Assembly (NCBI GenBank): GCA_028697835.1 | Contig: JAQVDK010000006.1 | Span: 1 to 45,107 of the forward strand | Direction of reading: 5' to 3' | Source of the DNA: Eubacteriales bacterium | GTDB lineage: Bacteria; Bacillota; Clostridia; Monoglobales; Firm-18 | Length of the DNA: 45,107 bases | Part shown: piece by piece, positions 24,332 to 33,064 of the stretch | Layout of the letters: the number at the start of each line of letters is the position of its first letter | Numbering within the stretch: position 1 is the first letter of the stretch | The notes under the pieces: model-generated | Told to the model about the DNA's origin: nothing | Databases searched by the model: none | The model's input: the letters and a program-made list of their open reading frames with translations, nothing else | Made by a program: the position numbers and the translations under genes

Positions 24332-26747
24332 TCTCGGAGCCTTCTTTAACCTGACCTTCCAGCATAGACTCTGCCAGAAAGTCCTCTATCTTGCTTTGGA
24401 TTGCCCGTCTTAAAGGTCTTGCGCCATAGGACGGGTCAAAGCCCACTTTTGCAAGCATTTCCAATGTTGCGTCGCTGAAGGATATTTTTATGCCAAGCTC
24501 TTTCATTCTTTCCTTCAGATTGTCCAGCATTTTGACCGCAATTTGCTTTATTTCTTCTTTTCCAAGGCTGTGGAATACGATAATGTCGTCAACACGGTTT
24601 AAAAATTCGGGTCTGAACATCTTTTTAAGCTCGCTCATAACATTGGATTTTATCTGTTGATGGTTTTTTTCCTTGTCGGAGTCTTGGGTGAAGCCAAGCT
24701 GTTTCCTCTCGAACATATCCCTTGCACCAACATTTGAGGTCATAATGATAATGCTGTTTCTAAAGTCAACCCTTCTGCCTTGGGCGTCGGTTAAAATACC
24801 GTCCTCTAAGATTTGCAGCAAAATGTTAAACACATCCGGGTGCGCTTTTTCAATTTCGTCAAACAATACTACGGAATAAGGCTTTCTTCGGATTTTTTCC
24901 GTAAGCTGACCGCCCTCGTCATAGCCCACATACCCCGGAGGTGAGCCTACAAGCCTTGATACTGTGTGTTTTTCCATGTATTCGCTCATGTCCAGGCGAA
25001 TCATTGCGTCCTCATCGCCAAACATCGCCTCCGCCAAGGCCTTGGAAAGCTCTGTCTTACCCACGCCTGTGGGGCCGAGGAATATAAACGAGCCTGTGGG
25101 GCGTTTGGGGTCTTTAAGACCTACTCTGCCTCGCCTTATTGCTTTTGCAACAGCGGTTACCGCCTCGCTTTGCCCTATTACCCTCTTGTGCAGAATCTCT
25201 TCCATTTTAAGCAGGCGCTCGCTTTCCTCTTGGGCTAAGGTGGAAACGGGTATGCCCGTCCAGTTGGATACAATTGCGGCAATGTCTTCCTCGTCTATGG
25301 ACAGGGAATCCTTTTGCTGCTTGCTTACCCATTTTTCCTTTGCTTTTTCAAGCTTTTCACGAAGAACCCTCTCGTCGTCACGAAGCTTTGCCGCTTTTTC
25401 AAAGTCCTGGGTTTTGATGGCCGCCTCCTTGTCTGCGGAAAGCTTGGCGATTTTTTCTTCCGTTTTCTTCAAATCAGGCGGTGCGGTGTAGTTTTTCAGC
25501 CTTATTTTGGAGGATGCCTCGTCAATAAGGTCAATTGCCTTGTCCGGCAAAAACCTGTCGGTTATATATCTTACGGACATGGTAACCGCAGCTTCGATTG
25601 CCTTGTCGGTGATTTTAACGCCATGGTGCGCCTCGTATTTGTCGCGAAGCCCTTTTAGGATTTCAATTGCTTCGTCCACCGTCGGCTCATCCACCATGAC
25701 AGGCTGGAAGCGCCGCTCCAGAGCAGAGTCTTTTTCAATATGCTTTCTATACTCGTCCAAGGTGGTAGCGCCGATTACCTGTATTTCGCCCCTTGCCAGC
25801 GAGGGCTTTAGGATGTTTGCGGCGTCTATGGCGCCTTCCGCCGCCCCTGCACCAATTAGGGTGTGCAGCTCGTCTATGAATAAAATGATGTTTGCGCTGG
25901 TGCGAACTTCGTCCAAGGCTTTTTTAAGCCTCTCTTCAAATTCGCCCCGGTATTTCGTTCCCGCAACCATAGAGGATAAATCCAAAGACAAAACACGCTT
26001 GTCTTTTAGTATTTCCGGAAGGTTTCCGTCAACAATTTTTTGTGCCAAACCTTCAGCTATTGCGGTTTTGCCCACGCCCGGCTCGCCAATTAGACAAGGG
26101 TTGTTTTTTGTACGCCTTGACAGAATCTGTATAACCCTGTCAATTTCTTTGCTTCTGCCGATTACAGGGTCTATTTTACCGTCCCTTGCAAGCTGTGTCA
26201 AATCCCTGCTGAACTTGTCTATTGTCGGGGTTTTGTCTGAAACATGCCCTCCCGTCATGGGCGAAGGTCCTTTGTTTTGGCTCCCTTGGCTGCTTGACAT
26301 AAATCCGGGTGAAAAGGTTTTTATAATTTCTTCATATATTTTACCGGGGTCTGCGTTAAGCTCGGTTAAAATCCTTATGGCAACGCTGTCGCCTTCACGA
26401 AGCAGACCTAAAAGAATGTGCTCTGTGCCAATGTAGCCCTGCCCCATACGCTGTGCCTCCAGCCATGCAAGCTCGATTACACGTTTGGTCCTTGGAGTCA
26501 TGCCGATAGGTACCGAAGGCTGGGCAGAAAACTGTGTGCCGATTAGCTCTTCTATCTTGCTGACTATCTTATCCTCGCTGATGTTGAAATTTGCCAGGGC
26601 TTTTGCGGCAACCCCCTCGCCTTCGCGAACAAGGCCTAAAAGGACGTGCTCTGTGCCAATGTAGCCATGCCCCATATCAATGGCGGAGCTGTTTGCAAGC
26701 TGCAGCGCCTTTTCCGCCCTTTCTGTAAATCTATTGTAAAAAGCCAT
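24291..26747 (-). CDS. clpC: ATP-dependent Clp protease ATP-binding subunit ClpC
   Basis: A class 1 Hsp100 AAA+ unfoldase of 818 residues. It has two N-terminal Clp_N repeats (each containing [16 protein letters not shown]-like motifs), first Walker [10 protein letters not shown], a UVR-containing middle domain ([20 protein letters not shown]), second Walker [11 protein letters not shown] and a C-terminal domain. With ClpP it degrades misfolded and arginine-phosphorylated proteins; McsB next door is the arginine kinase. The start is the ATG at 26747, with the ribosome site spanning the mcsB stop codon. It is the last gene of the CtsR operon. Confidence 0.97.
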   Translation of the reverse strand: MAFYNRFTERAEKALQLANSSAIDMGHGYIGTEHVLLGLVREGEGVAAKALANFNISEDKIVSKIEELIGTQFSAQPSVPIGMTPRTKRVIELAWLEAQRMGQGYIGTEHILLGLLREGDSVAIRILTELNADPGKIYEEIIKTFSPGFMSSSQGSQNKGPSPMTGGHVSDKTPTIDKFSRDLTQLARDGKIDPVIGRSKEIDRVIQILSRRTKNNPCLIGEPGVGKTAIAEGLAQKIVDGNLPEILKDKRVLSLDLSSMVAGTKYRGEFEERLKKALDEVRTSANIILFIDELHTLIGAGAAEGAIDAANILKPSLARGEIQVIGATTLDEYRKHIEKDSALERRFQPVMVDEPTVDEAIEILKGLRDKYEAHHGVKITDKAIEAAVTMSVRYITDRFLPDKAIDLIDEASSKIRLKNYTAPPDLKKTEEKIAKLSADKEAAIKTQDFEKAAKLRDDERVLREKLEKAKEKWVSKQQKDSLSIDEEDIAAIVSNWTGIPVSTLAQEESERLLKMEEILHKRVIGQSEAVTAVAKAIRRGRVGLKDPKRPTGSFIFLGPTGVGKTELSKALAEAMFGDEDAMIRLDMSEYMEKHTVSRLVGSPPGYVGYDEGGQLTEKIRRKPYSVVLFDEIEKAHPDVFNILLQILEDGILTDAQGRRVDFRNSIIIMTSNVGARDMFERKQLGFTQDSDKEKNHQQIKSNVMSELKKMFRPEFLNRVDDIIVFHSLGKEEIKQIAVKMLDNLKERMKELGIKISFSDATLEMLAKVGFDPSYGARPLRRAIQSKIEDFLAESMLEGQVKEGSEITVDFVDDKVVLK

Positions 26748-26756
26748 ATATATCAC

Positions 26757-27773
26757 CTATCCTTTCAAAGATAATTTTTCTCGTGCTAACTTAGCACGCA
26801 TTATATCCCTTTTTTCTGCAGATTCGCCGTCCTCGCCGCATAGGCTTGCAATGTGTGCCGCACCTACCTCGTAAGACAGCCGATTGATATCTGTAATATC
26901 CACATCTTTAATTATTCCCATATTTATTCCAAGTCTAACGTCCGAAATAAGCTTGAATGCCTCGTCGGAGGAGAGGATATAGGCATTTTTAAGAGTTCCC
27001 AAGGAGCGCATAACCATGTCTGTTATGCGGCTTTTCTGCTCGGCAAGAATGTTTTGGCGCATTTTCCGCTCCTTGTCCCCCACCATCAAAACCAGCTCCA
27101 CAAGGCGTTTTATAGTCTCCTCCTCGCTTATTCCGAGGGTAATTTGGTTTGAAATCTGATACAAATTCCCCAGCGCCTTCGTGCCTTCGCCATAGACACC
27201 CCTTATGGTAAAGCCGAGTTTGCCTACAGACGCCAAAAGGGTGTGAATAAAGCCGTTTGCAGTTAGTGCAGGAAGATGGAGCATGCACGATGCCCTAAGC
27301 CCCGTACCTGTGTTTGTGGGACAGCAGGTAGTGTAACCGTATTGAGGGTGGAATCCATAGTCCAAGGACTTTTCCAAAACATCGTCCACATGGTTTGCGC
27401 TTTTAAGGGCTTCCTGTAACCCCAGCCCCGGCATCATGGACTGAATTCGAAGGTGGTCCTCTTCGTTTACCATAACACTTATTTTCTCATCTTCCGAAAT
27501 AAGGACCGCTTTTGTGTCCACCGCCCCCAGCATTTCGGGGCTTATAATATGCCTTTCCATAAGCATTTGCCGATTTACGGGCGGCATGGCTTCCATGGAA
27601 AGGTACGTAAGCCCAAGGGGCTTTGCGGCGGCTTTAACCTTTTGTAAAACCTCCTTTGCCTGAGATTGCGACATTTTTGAGGCAAAGGGAAAATCCTTTA
27701 AATTACGCGCCAAGCGAATTCGTGAGCTTATTACCACATCTCCTTGTTTTCCTTGCTGCTCATACCATTTCAC
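26757..27773 (-). CDS. mcsB: Protein-arginine kinase McsB
   Basis: This 338-residue protein has the phosphagen-kinase fold. The nucleotide-binding arginine motif VVISSRIRLARNLKDFPF is at the N-terminus and the catalytic region CCPTNTGTGLRASCMLHLPAL follows. McsB phosphorylates arginines on CtsR and on damaged proteins, marking them for ClpC-ClpP. The start is GTG at 27773, overlapping the mcsA stop by 4 bp (GTGA), so the pair is translationally coupled. McsA activates McsB. Confidence 0.97.
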   Translation of the reverse strand: MKWYEQQGKQGDVVISSRIRLARNLKDFPFASKMSQSQAKEVLQKVKAAAKPLGLTYLSMEAMPPVNRQMLMERHIISPEMLGAVDTKAVLISEDEKISVMVNEEDHLRIQSMMPGLGLQEALKSANHVDDVLEKSLDYGFHPQYGYTTCCPTNTGTGLRASCMLHLPALTANGFIHTLLASVGKLGFTIRGVYGEGTKALGNLYQISNQITLGISEEETIKRLVELVLMVGDKERKMRQNILAEQKSRITDMVMRSLGTLKNAYILSSDEAFKLISDVRLGINMGIIKDVDITDINRLSYEVGAAHIASLCGEDGESAEKRDIMRAKLAREKLSLKG

Positions 27774-28261
27774 TTTTTATCCCCCTCCTCAAGCTTTCTG
27801 ATTTCATCACGAAGCACTGCCGCTTGCTCGTAGTTTTCTTGGGCAATTGCATCTTCAAGCTGTTTTTGCAGCTTTGCAATTTGGTGTGCTGCGCTGCCGC
27901 TTCGTTTTGGAATTTTACCCATATGCTTTACGCTTCCGTGGATACGGTTTAGGGTGCTTTGTATTTTATCGCCGAAATCATCATAGCAAATGGAGCAACC
28001 AAGCTTGCCCGTTTTAGAGAAGTTATCGAAGGAAAGCCCGCAAGCGTGGCAGGTTAGCATGCTTGGCATTGCAACGGATGGCATTTGTGTAAAAAAGCTG
28101 TTTATAATATCTGAAACAGTGATGTCAAAATTATCTACCGAAGAAACTTCTTGGTTTGCGGCGGCACAGGTGTCACACAGGTGCATTTCTGTTTTAACGT
28201 CGTTTATAACCTTTACAAAGTGAACTGAAGCTGTTTTTTTGTTGCAGTTTTGACAAAGCAT
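27770..28261 (-). CDS. mcsA: McsA, zinc-finger activator of McsB
   Basis: McsA of 163 residues has an N-terminal zinc finger (MLCQNCNKK ... HLCDTC), a second Cys set (CHACGLSF ... GCSICYDDF) and a C-terminal UVR motif (AIAQENYEQAAVLRDEIRKLEE). It is the usual activator of McsB and a heat/redox sensor for CtsR release. Start ATG after GGAGG. It lies 15 bp after ctsR. Confidence 0.95.
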   Translation of the reverse strand: MLCQNCNKKTASVHFVKVINDVKTEMHLCDTCAAANQEVSSVDNFDITVSDIINSFFTQMPSVAMPSMLTCHACGLSFDNFSKTGKLGCSICYDDFGDKIQSTLNRIHGSVKHMGKIPKRSGSAAHQIAKLQKQLEDAIAQENYEQAAVLRDEIRKLEEGDKK

Positions 28262-28276
28262 AATATCCCTCCTTAA

Positions 28277-28732
28277 TTATTCTATTAATGTTATAAGCAT
28301 GTTTTTGAAAATCCTTGCCCTAATGCTGTCTCGCATGGGTTGTGGAATGTTTGAAAGCGAATTGTCGCTGATTGCGGCGGCTATCAAACCGGCGTCGCCA
28401 CCGTTTATCGCCCCGCCTTCAAGGCAGTTTGTAACAAAAACCTGTGCTTCGGCGGCGGAAATAGAGTTTCCGATAGAGTTTAGAATATGCATCAAAAACT
28501 CGTCCAAGCCAAGGTTAATGCGTGTAATCCTGATATATCCACCGCCACCGCGCCTGCTTTCTACAATGTAGCCGTTTTCAGTGGTAAAACGGGTGGAAAT
28601 AACATAATTTATCTGGGACGGGGCGCACCCTAACTGGCTTGCAAGCTCGTTTCGCTGAAGGTCGATGGTTCCGCCATGAGCCTCTGTTAAAAGCCGCTTT
28701 ATAAATTGCTCTATAATTTCCGTAACTTTCAC
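28277..28732 (-). CDS. ctsR: CtsR, class III stress gene repressor
   Basis: CtsR (151 residues) starts at the GTG at 28732, 7 bp after AAAGGAGG; the open frame upstream of it is the promoter and operator. The N-terminal winged helix-turn-helix (ELASQLGCAPSQINYVISTRFTTENGYIVESRRGGGGYIRI) includes the Gly-rich beta wing that senses heat and enters the minor groove. It represses its own operon through the CtsR box at 28762-28778. First gene of ctsR-mcsA-mcsB-clpC. Confidence 0.97.
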   Translation of the reverse strand: MKVTEIIEQFIKRLLTEAHGGTIDLQRNELASQLGCAPSQINYVISTRFTTENGYIVESRRGGGGYIRITRINLGLDEFLMHILNSIGNSISAAEAQVFVTNCLEGGAINGGDAGLIAAAISDNSLSNIPQPMRDSIRARIFKNMLITLIE

Positions 28733-28761
28733 ATTGCGCCCTCCTTTCGACAAAATTAGAC

Positions 28762-28778
28762 TTTGACTTTCTTTGACC
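28762..28778 (-). promoter_or_regulatory. CtsR box
   Basis: On the minus strand the heptads GGTCAAA and AGTCAAA lie in direct repeat with a 3-bp spacer, a perfect CtsR operator. It lies just downstream of the -10 box, over the predicted start site. Confidence 0.92.
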
Positions 28779-28790
28779 TTTGCTAAATAT

Positions 28791-28819
28791 ATTATACCAC
28801 CATGGTATGAAAAAATCAA
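28791..28819 (-). promoter_or_regulatory. SigA promoter of the ctsR operon
   Basis: On the minus strand TTGATT (28814-28819) and TATAAT (28791-28796) are separated by 17 bp. The spacer and -10 edge contain an ATACCA/TGGTAT palindrome that might be a second operator. Confidence 0.8.
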
Positions 28820-28901
28820 TAGCTAACGTCGCTATATTTTTAACAAAAAATATTTTTTCCAAAGGGAATATTTTGTAAAAATCAAACAAACTACTTTTCT
28901 G

Positions 28902-28930
28902 TTGCGGTTTTTTGGGAAGTATTGTATAAT
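28902..28930 (+). promoter_or_regulatory. Probable promoter of metH
   Basis: A TATAAT (28925-28930) has a weak -35 (TTGCGG, 28902-28907) at 17 bp. No SAM or cobalamin riboswitch fits in the 55-bp leader. Confidence 0.55.
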
Positions 28931-28985
28931 ATTAGTCAGTTAAACAGCTTTTACTAAGATGTGCAGTTTTTGCAGGAGGGTAAAT

Positions 28986-31334
28986 ATGATTGATTTTAGC
29001 AAGGTTCTTTATTTTGACGGGGCTATGGGTACCATGCTCCAAAAAAAAGGTGTGCTTGGGGCAGGAGATTTGCCCGAGGACTTAAACCTTTCAAATCCTG
29101 ATGTTATATATGACATCCACAAGGCGTATATTGGCGCGGGGTGCGATATTATAAAAACCAATACCTTTGGTCTTAGCAGGCTTAAGTTCCCAAAAGAAGG
29201 CAAGGTGGAGGAAATTGCCAAGGCGGCAGTTGGCATTGCCAGGCGAGCCGCCGGGGATAAGATGGTTGCCATTGACATAGGCCCTACGGGAAAGCTTCTT
29301 GCGCCCTATGGCGATTTGAAGTTTGAAGAGGCTGTGTCTATTTTTGGCGAGGTTATAAGCTTTGGCGAAAAGTATGGGGCTGACCTTGTTTTGATTGAAA
29401 CCATGAACGACACATACGAGCTTAAGGCAGCAATTTTGGCGGCTAAGGAATACTCAAGCCTTCCTGTTTTTGCAACCGTTACCTTCGACGAGGCGGGCAG
29501 GCTTATGTCGGGGGCGGATGTGGCGTGCGCCGCGGCTTTGATGGAGTCCTTGGGTGTTTGTGCCATGGGCATAAACTGCGGTTTGGGACCAAAGCAAATT
29601 AAGGAGCTTTTTACCACCATGAGGGAGTATTCACAAATTCCCGTTATTCTAAACCCAAATGCAGGGCTGCCAAAGGTTATAGATGGCGAAACCGTTTTCG
29701 ATGTTTCCCCCGAGGAGTTCGCAAGGGATATGCATGGATTAATTGAAATGGGTGCAAATGTGGTGGGGGGCTGCTGCGGAACAACTCCTGAGCATATTCG
29801 TGCCATGATAGAAATGTCAAAGGGTATGACGCCCCTTCCTATTGGCAAAAAGGAGCATACGGTGGTTTCGTCTTACGGAAAGGCCGTGTTTATAGGTGAA
29901 AAGCCTGTTATAATAGGCGAGAGGATAAACCCCACCGGAAAAAAGCTTTTAAAACAGGCGCTGCGCACGGGGGACATGGACTATCTTGTGCAGGAGGCGC
30001 TAAAGCAGGTTGAGGCAGGCGCCCATATTCTTGATGTTAATGTGGGGCTTCCCGAAATAAACGAAGAAGAAACCATGGAAAAAGCCGTATCTGTATTGCA
30101 GGAGATAACCTCCCTGCCCTTGCAGATTGACAGCTCCAGCCCCAAGGTTTTGGAGCGTGCCCTTCGTATATACAACGGCAAGGCGCTTGTCAATTCCGTC
30201 AACGGAAAGAAAGAAAGCATGGAGGCGGTTTTTCCCCTTGTAAAAAAGTATGGGGGTGTGGTGGTTGCCCTAACCCTTGACGAGGACGGCATTCCCAATA
30301 CCGCCCAAGGCAGGCTTAAAATTGCCCGAAAAATCGTGGAAACCGCAAAGACCTACGGCATAGACAAAAAAGATATTATTGTTGACCCGCTGACCATGGC
30401 AATAAGCTCTGACGAGTCGCAAGGGAAGGTTACCCTTGAGGCTTTGGAGCTTATCAAAAATACCCTTGGTGTTAAAACCGTTTTGGGTGTGTCGAATATT
30501 TCCTTTGGTCTTCCAAAGCGTGAGATTATAACGGGAACATTTTTTGCTATGGCACTTCAAAAAGGTCTTGATGCGGCAATTATAAATCCTTGCTCACGCA
30601 CTATGATGGACGCATGGTATTCTTTTTGCGCCCTTGTTAATTTGGACCAAAATTGCAGGGAATATGTAAAAAGATATGCAGATGCCTCGGACGAGAGTGC
30701 GCCGGATTCGGTGCTGACCTTAAAAGACATAATTATAAAAGGTCTAAAGGAAAAAGCGGCCGGAAAAACAAAAGAGCTGCTTTCTTCCATGTCACCCATG
30801 GATATTATAAACGAGCAGCTTGTGCCGGCTCTTGACGTTGTGGGGGAAGGCTTTGAAAAGGGGACTGTGTTTTTGCCCCAGCTTCTTTTAAGCGCCGACA
30901 CTGCCAAGGCGGCATTTGATGCTATAAGGGACTTTATTGAAAGCAGCGGCATACAAGTGCAAAAAAAGGAGAAAATAATTATAGCCACCGTAAAGGGTGA
31001 TATTCACGATATAGGCAAGAATATTGTAAAGGTTATGCTTGAAAACTATGGATATGACGTGATTGATTTGGGCAAGGATGTGGATATAGACCGGGTTGTA
31101 AATGCCGCCTTAGAGGGTGATGTTTCCCTTGTGGGCTTAAGCGCCCTTATGACCACCACGGTTGCCTCAATGGGCGAGACCATAAAGGCGTTAAAGCTTA
31201 AAAAACCCGGCTGCAAGGTCATGGTTGGCGGAGCTGTGCTAACTAAGGAGTATGCCAAAATGATAGACGCCGACTACTATGCAAAAGATGCAATGGCGGC
31301 GGTGGCGATTGCACAAAAGCACTTTGGCAGGTAA
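28986..31334 (+). CDS. metH: Cobalamin-dependent methionine synthase, short form
   Basis: This 782-residue enzyme methylates homocysteine to methionine. The modules in order are a homocysteine methyltransferase barrel (about 1-285; zinc cysteines in GINCG and GGCCGTTPEH), a methyltetrahydrofolate (pterin) barrel (about 300-560; IGERINPTGKK), a cobalamin cap and a B12-binding domain with GDIHDIGKNIV, where the His is the lower ligand. The C-terminal SAM-dependent reactivation domain of the 1200-residue enzyme is absent. The start is ATG at 28986, behind AGGAGGG. It probably works with metY above for methionine synthesis. Confidence 0.95.
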   Translation: MIDFSKVLYFDGAMGTMLQKKGVLGAGDLPEDLNLSNPDVIYDIHKAYIGAGCDIIKTNTFGLSRLKFPKEGKVEEIAKAAVGIARRAAGDKMVAIDIGPTGKLLAPYGDLKFEEAVSIFGEVISFGEKYGADLVLIETMNDTYELKAAILAAKEYSSLPVFATVTFDEAGRLMSGADVACAAALMESLGVCAMGINCGLGPKQIKELFTTMREYSQIPVILNPNAGLPKVIDGETVFDVSPEEFARDMHGLIEMGANVVGGCCGTTPEHIRAMIEMSKGMTPLPIGKKEHTVVSSYGKAVFIGEKPVIIGERINPTGKKLLKQALRTGDMDYLVQEALKQVEAGAHILDVNVGLPEINEEETMEKAVSVLQEITSLPLQIDSSSPKVLERALRIYNGKALVNSVNGKKESMEAVFPLVKKYGGVVVALTLDEDGIPNTAQGRLKIARKIVETAKTYGIDKKDIIVDPLTMAISSDESQGKVTLEALELIKNTLGVKTVLGVSNISFGLPKREIITGTFFAMALQKGLDAAIINPCSRTMMDAWYSFCALVNLDQNCREYVKRYADASDESAPDSVLTLKDIIIKGLKEKAAGKTKELLSSMSPMDIINEQLVPALDVVGEGFEKGTVFLPQLLLSADTAKAAFDAIRDFIESSGIQVQKKEKIIIATVKGDIHDIGKNIVKVMLENYGYDVIDLGKDVDIDRVVNAALEGDVSLVGLSALMTTTVASMGETIKALKLKKPGCKVMVGGAVLTKEYAKMIDADYYAKDAMAAVAIAQKHFGR

Positions 31335-31346
31335 GCATTGGCTCTA

Positions 31347-31375
31347 TTGTCAAACGAGGAGCAAAATGCTATAAT
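31347..31375 (+). promoter_or_regulatory. SigA promoter of the flavoprotein gene
   Basis: TTGTCA (31347-31352) and TATAAT (31370-31375) are separated by 17 bp. Confidence 0.7.
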
Positions 31376-31408
31376 GAATATATATCTTTTAGAAAGAAGG
31401 TAATGGGT

Positions 31409-32299
31409 ATGATTGATGTTGTTATTGTAGGCAATGGCCCTGCGGGCATATCCGCCGCCCTTTACACGCTTCGCTCCGGACTTGAAACAATGATTATCGG
31501 GCGTGATGAAGGTGCCTTGGCCAAAGCCGATAAAATAGAAAATTATTATGGCTTCTCCGAGCCCATTTCGGGAGTGGAGCTTATAAACAGGGGCATACAG
31601 GCTGCAAAGCGGCTTGGTGCAAAATTGGTGTCCGACGAGGTTTTAGGCATTCAATACAACGGAAATTTTATCATCAAAACCAAGCTTATGGAGGTAGAGG
31701 CAAAAGGAGTTATCCTTGCCACAGGGTCATCACGCAACACTCCCAAAATAGAGGGAATTAAGTCGTACGAAGGAAAGGGAGTAAGCTACTGTGCTGTTTG
31801 TGACGGTTTTTTCTTTAGAGGAAAGGACGTATGCGTCATAGGCGAGGGAAACTATGCCCTGCATGAGGCAGTGGAGCTTTCGGCAATGACAAAGGGGGTT
31901 ACAATCCTTACAAACGGCAAAACCCCCGAGTTTTCGCCTCCTTTCAATATTAATGTCATAACCAAAAAGATAGCCAAAATTGTTGGAAGCGACGATGCTG
32001 TAAGCGGTGTTGTTTTTGAAGACGGAGAAAGCTTAACAGTTCATGGAATTTTTGTTGCGGTAGGGGTTGCCGGCAGCAGCGAGCTTGCAAAGCAAATAGG
32101 TGCCGAAACAAAGGGCAATAAAATTGTGGTTGATGAAAGCATGGCAACCAATGTTCCCGGGCTTTATGCGGCAGGGGACTGTACGGAGGGAATGTTGCAA
32201 ATTGCAAAGGCAGTATATGACGGTGCCAAGGCAGGGACGGAGATAACTAAATATATCCGCAAAAATTCTCGTCATGAACATAAAGGTGCTGCAAACTAA
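31409..32299 (+). CDS. Thioredoxin-reductase-like flavoprotein, possibly ferredoxin-dependent
   Basis: This FAD-dependent protein of about 296 residues has the N-terminal FAD loop VGNGPAGISAALYTLRSG, the redox Cys pair YCAVC (about residues 128 and 131) and the C-terminal ATNVPGLYAAGDC. This is the thioredoxin reductase fold. The NADPH-binding half keeps a GEGNYALHEAVE loop, but the basic HRRxxxR stretch that binds the 2'-phosphate is replaced by TNGKTPEFS. It may therefore use ferredoxin, as clostridial FFTR/DDOR enzymes do, or NADH. The start is the second ATG (31409), 8 bp after AGAAGG. Followed 33 bp later by a Crp/Fnr gene. Confidence 0.82.
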   Translation: MIDVVIVGNGPAGISAALYTLRSGLETMIIGRDEGALAKADKIENYYGFSEPISGVELINRGIQAAKRLGAKLVSDEVLGIQYNGNFIIKTKLMEVEAKGVILATGSSRNTPKIEGIKSYEGKGVSYCAVCDGFFFRGKDVCVIGEGNYALHEAVELSAMTKGVTILTNGKTPEFSPPFNINVITKKIAKIVGSDDAVSGVVFEDGESLTVHGIFVAVGVAGSSELAKQIGAETKGNKIVVDESMATNVPGLYAAGDCTEGMLQIAKAVYDGAKAGTEITKYIRKNSRHEHKGAAN

Positions 32300-32331
32300 T
32301 GTGAAACAAGAGTTTTTGTGAGGTGATTGCA

Positions 32332-33009
32332 ATGCTAAGCGGAGAAAATTTGCAGTTTTTAAAAAACAGCCTGACTTTTTGGGATAAGCTTACCAAACAG
32401 CAGGCGGATTACATAGTGTCAAATACAAGCCTTTTGCAATACAGGCAAAAGGAGCATATACACAGCGGAATCCATGATTGTATTGGCGTTGTTGTTGTTA
32501 AAAAGGGGCGCCTTAGAAACTATATCTTGTCCGACGAGGGCAAGGAAGTCACTTTGTTCAGGCTAAACAGCGGCGAGGTTAGCGTTCTTACGGCCTCTTG
32601 CGCTGTGGAAAGCGTAAATTTCGACATTCAGGTTGATGCAGAGCATGACAGCGATATATTCATAATCAAGCCGGAAGTGTTTAAAAAGCTTTGCGCAGAG
32701 AATATCTATGTGGAAAACTATTTTTTCAAAACCTTGGCCTCTCACTTTTCCGATGTGATGGCGGCTATGGAGCAGATACTTTTCCTAAGCTTTGAAAAGC
32801 GTTTGGCGTTGTTTTTGATTAACCAGTCGGAGCTTGACGGCTGTGAATACATCCGCATGACTCACGAGTCCATTGCAAACCACATGGGAAGCGCCAGAGA
32901 GGTGGTCTCCCGCATGCTCAAATACTTCCAAAAGGAAGGAATAGTCGAGCTTTCAAGAGGAGATATCGGTATAATAAACCGAGAAAAACTGGAGCGTATC
33001 GCCGAGTAG
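32332..33009 (+). CDS. Crp/Fnr-family transcriptional regulator
   Basis: A regulator of 225 residues with an N-terminal beta-roll sensor domain and a C-terminal winged helix (THESIANHMGSAREVVSRMLKYFQKEGIVEL). The recognition helix again has E-x-x-S-R, so TTGA-type half sites are expected. It lacks the N-terminal cysteine cluster of the regulator at 9924; Cys residues are scattered. The start is the ATG at 32332, after GAGGTGATTGCA. It follows the thioredoxin-reductase-like gene on the same strand, so it may respond to redox state, but this is inference. Confidence 0.86.
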   Translation: MLSGENLQFLKNSLTFWDKLTKQQADYIVSNTSLLQYRQKEHIHSGIHDCIGVVVVKKGRLRNYILSDEGKEVTLFRLNSGEVSVLTASCAVESVNFDIQVDAEHDSDIFIIKPEVFKKLCAENIYVENYFFKTLASHFSDVMAAMEQILFLSFEKRLALFLINQSELDGCEYIRMTHESIANHMGSAREVVSRMLKYFQKEGIVELSRGDIGIINREKLERIAE

Positions 33010-33016
33010 AGTATGC

Positions 33017-33055
33017 AAAAAGCCGGCATTAGAGAATTTTCTAATGCCGGCTTTT
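33017..33055. terminator. Bidirectional terminator between crp-type gene and clpE
   Basis: The hairpin GCCGGCATTAGA/TCTAATGCCGGC has T-runs on both sides and serves both converging genes. Confidence 0.88.
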
Positions 33056-33064
33056 GTGTTGGTT

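Noticed and set aside
25507-26436. Plus-strand frame of 309 codons opposite clpC
   Set aside because: Serine- and leucine-rich mirror of the ClpC coding strand; no ribosome site and no family resemblance.
28931-28985. SAM or cobalamin riboswitch before metH
   Set aside because: The leader is only about 50 nt long and shows no known aptamer motif.
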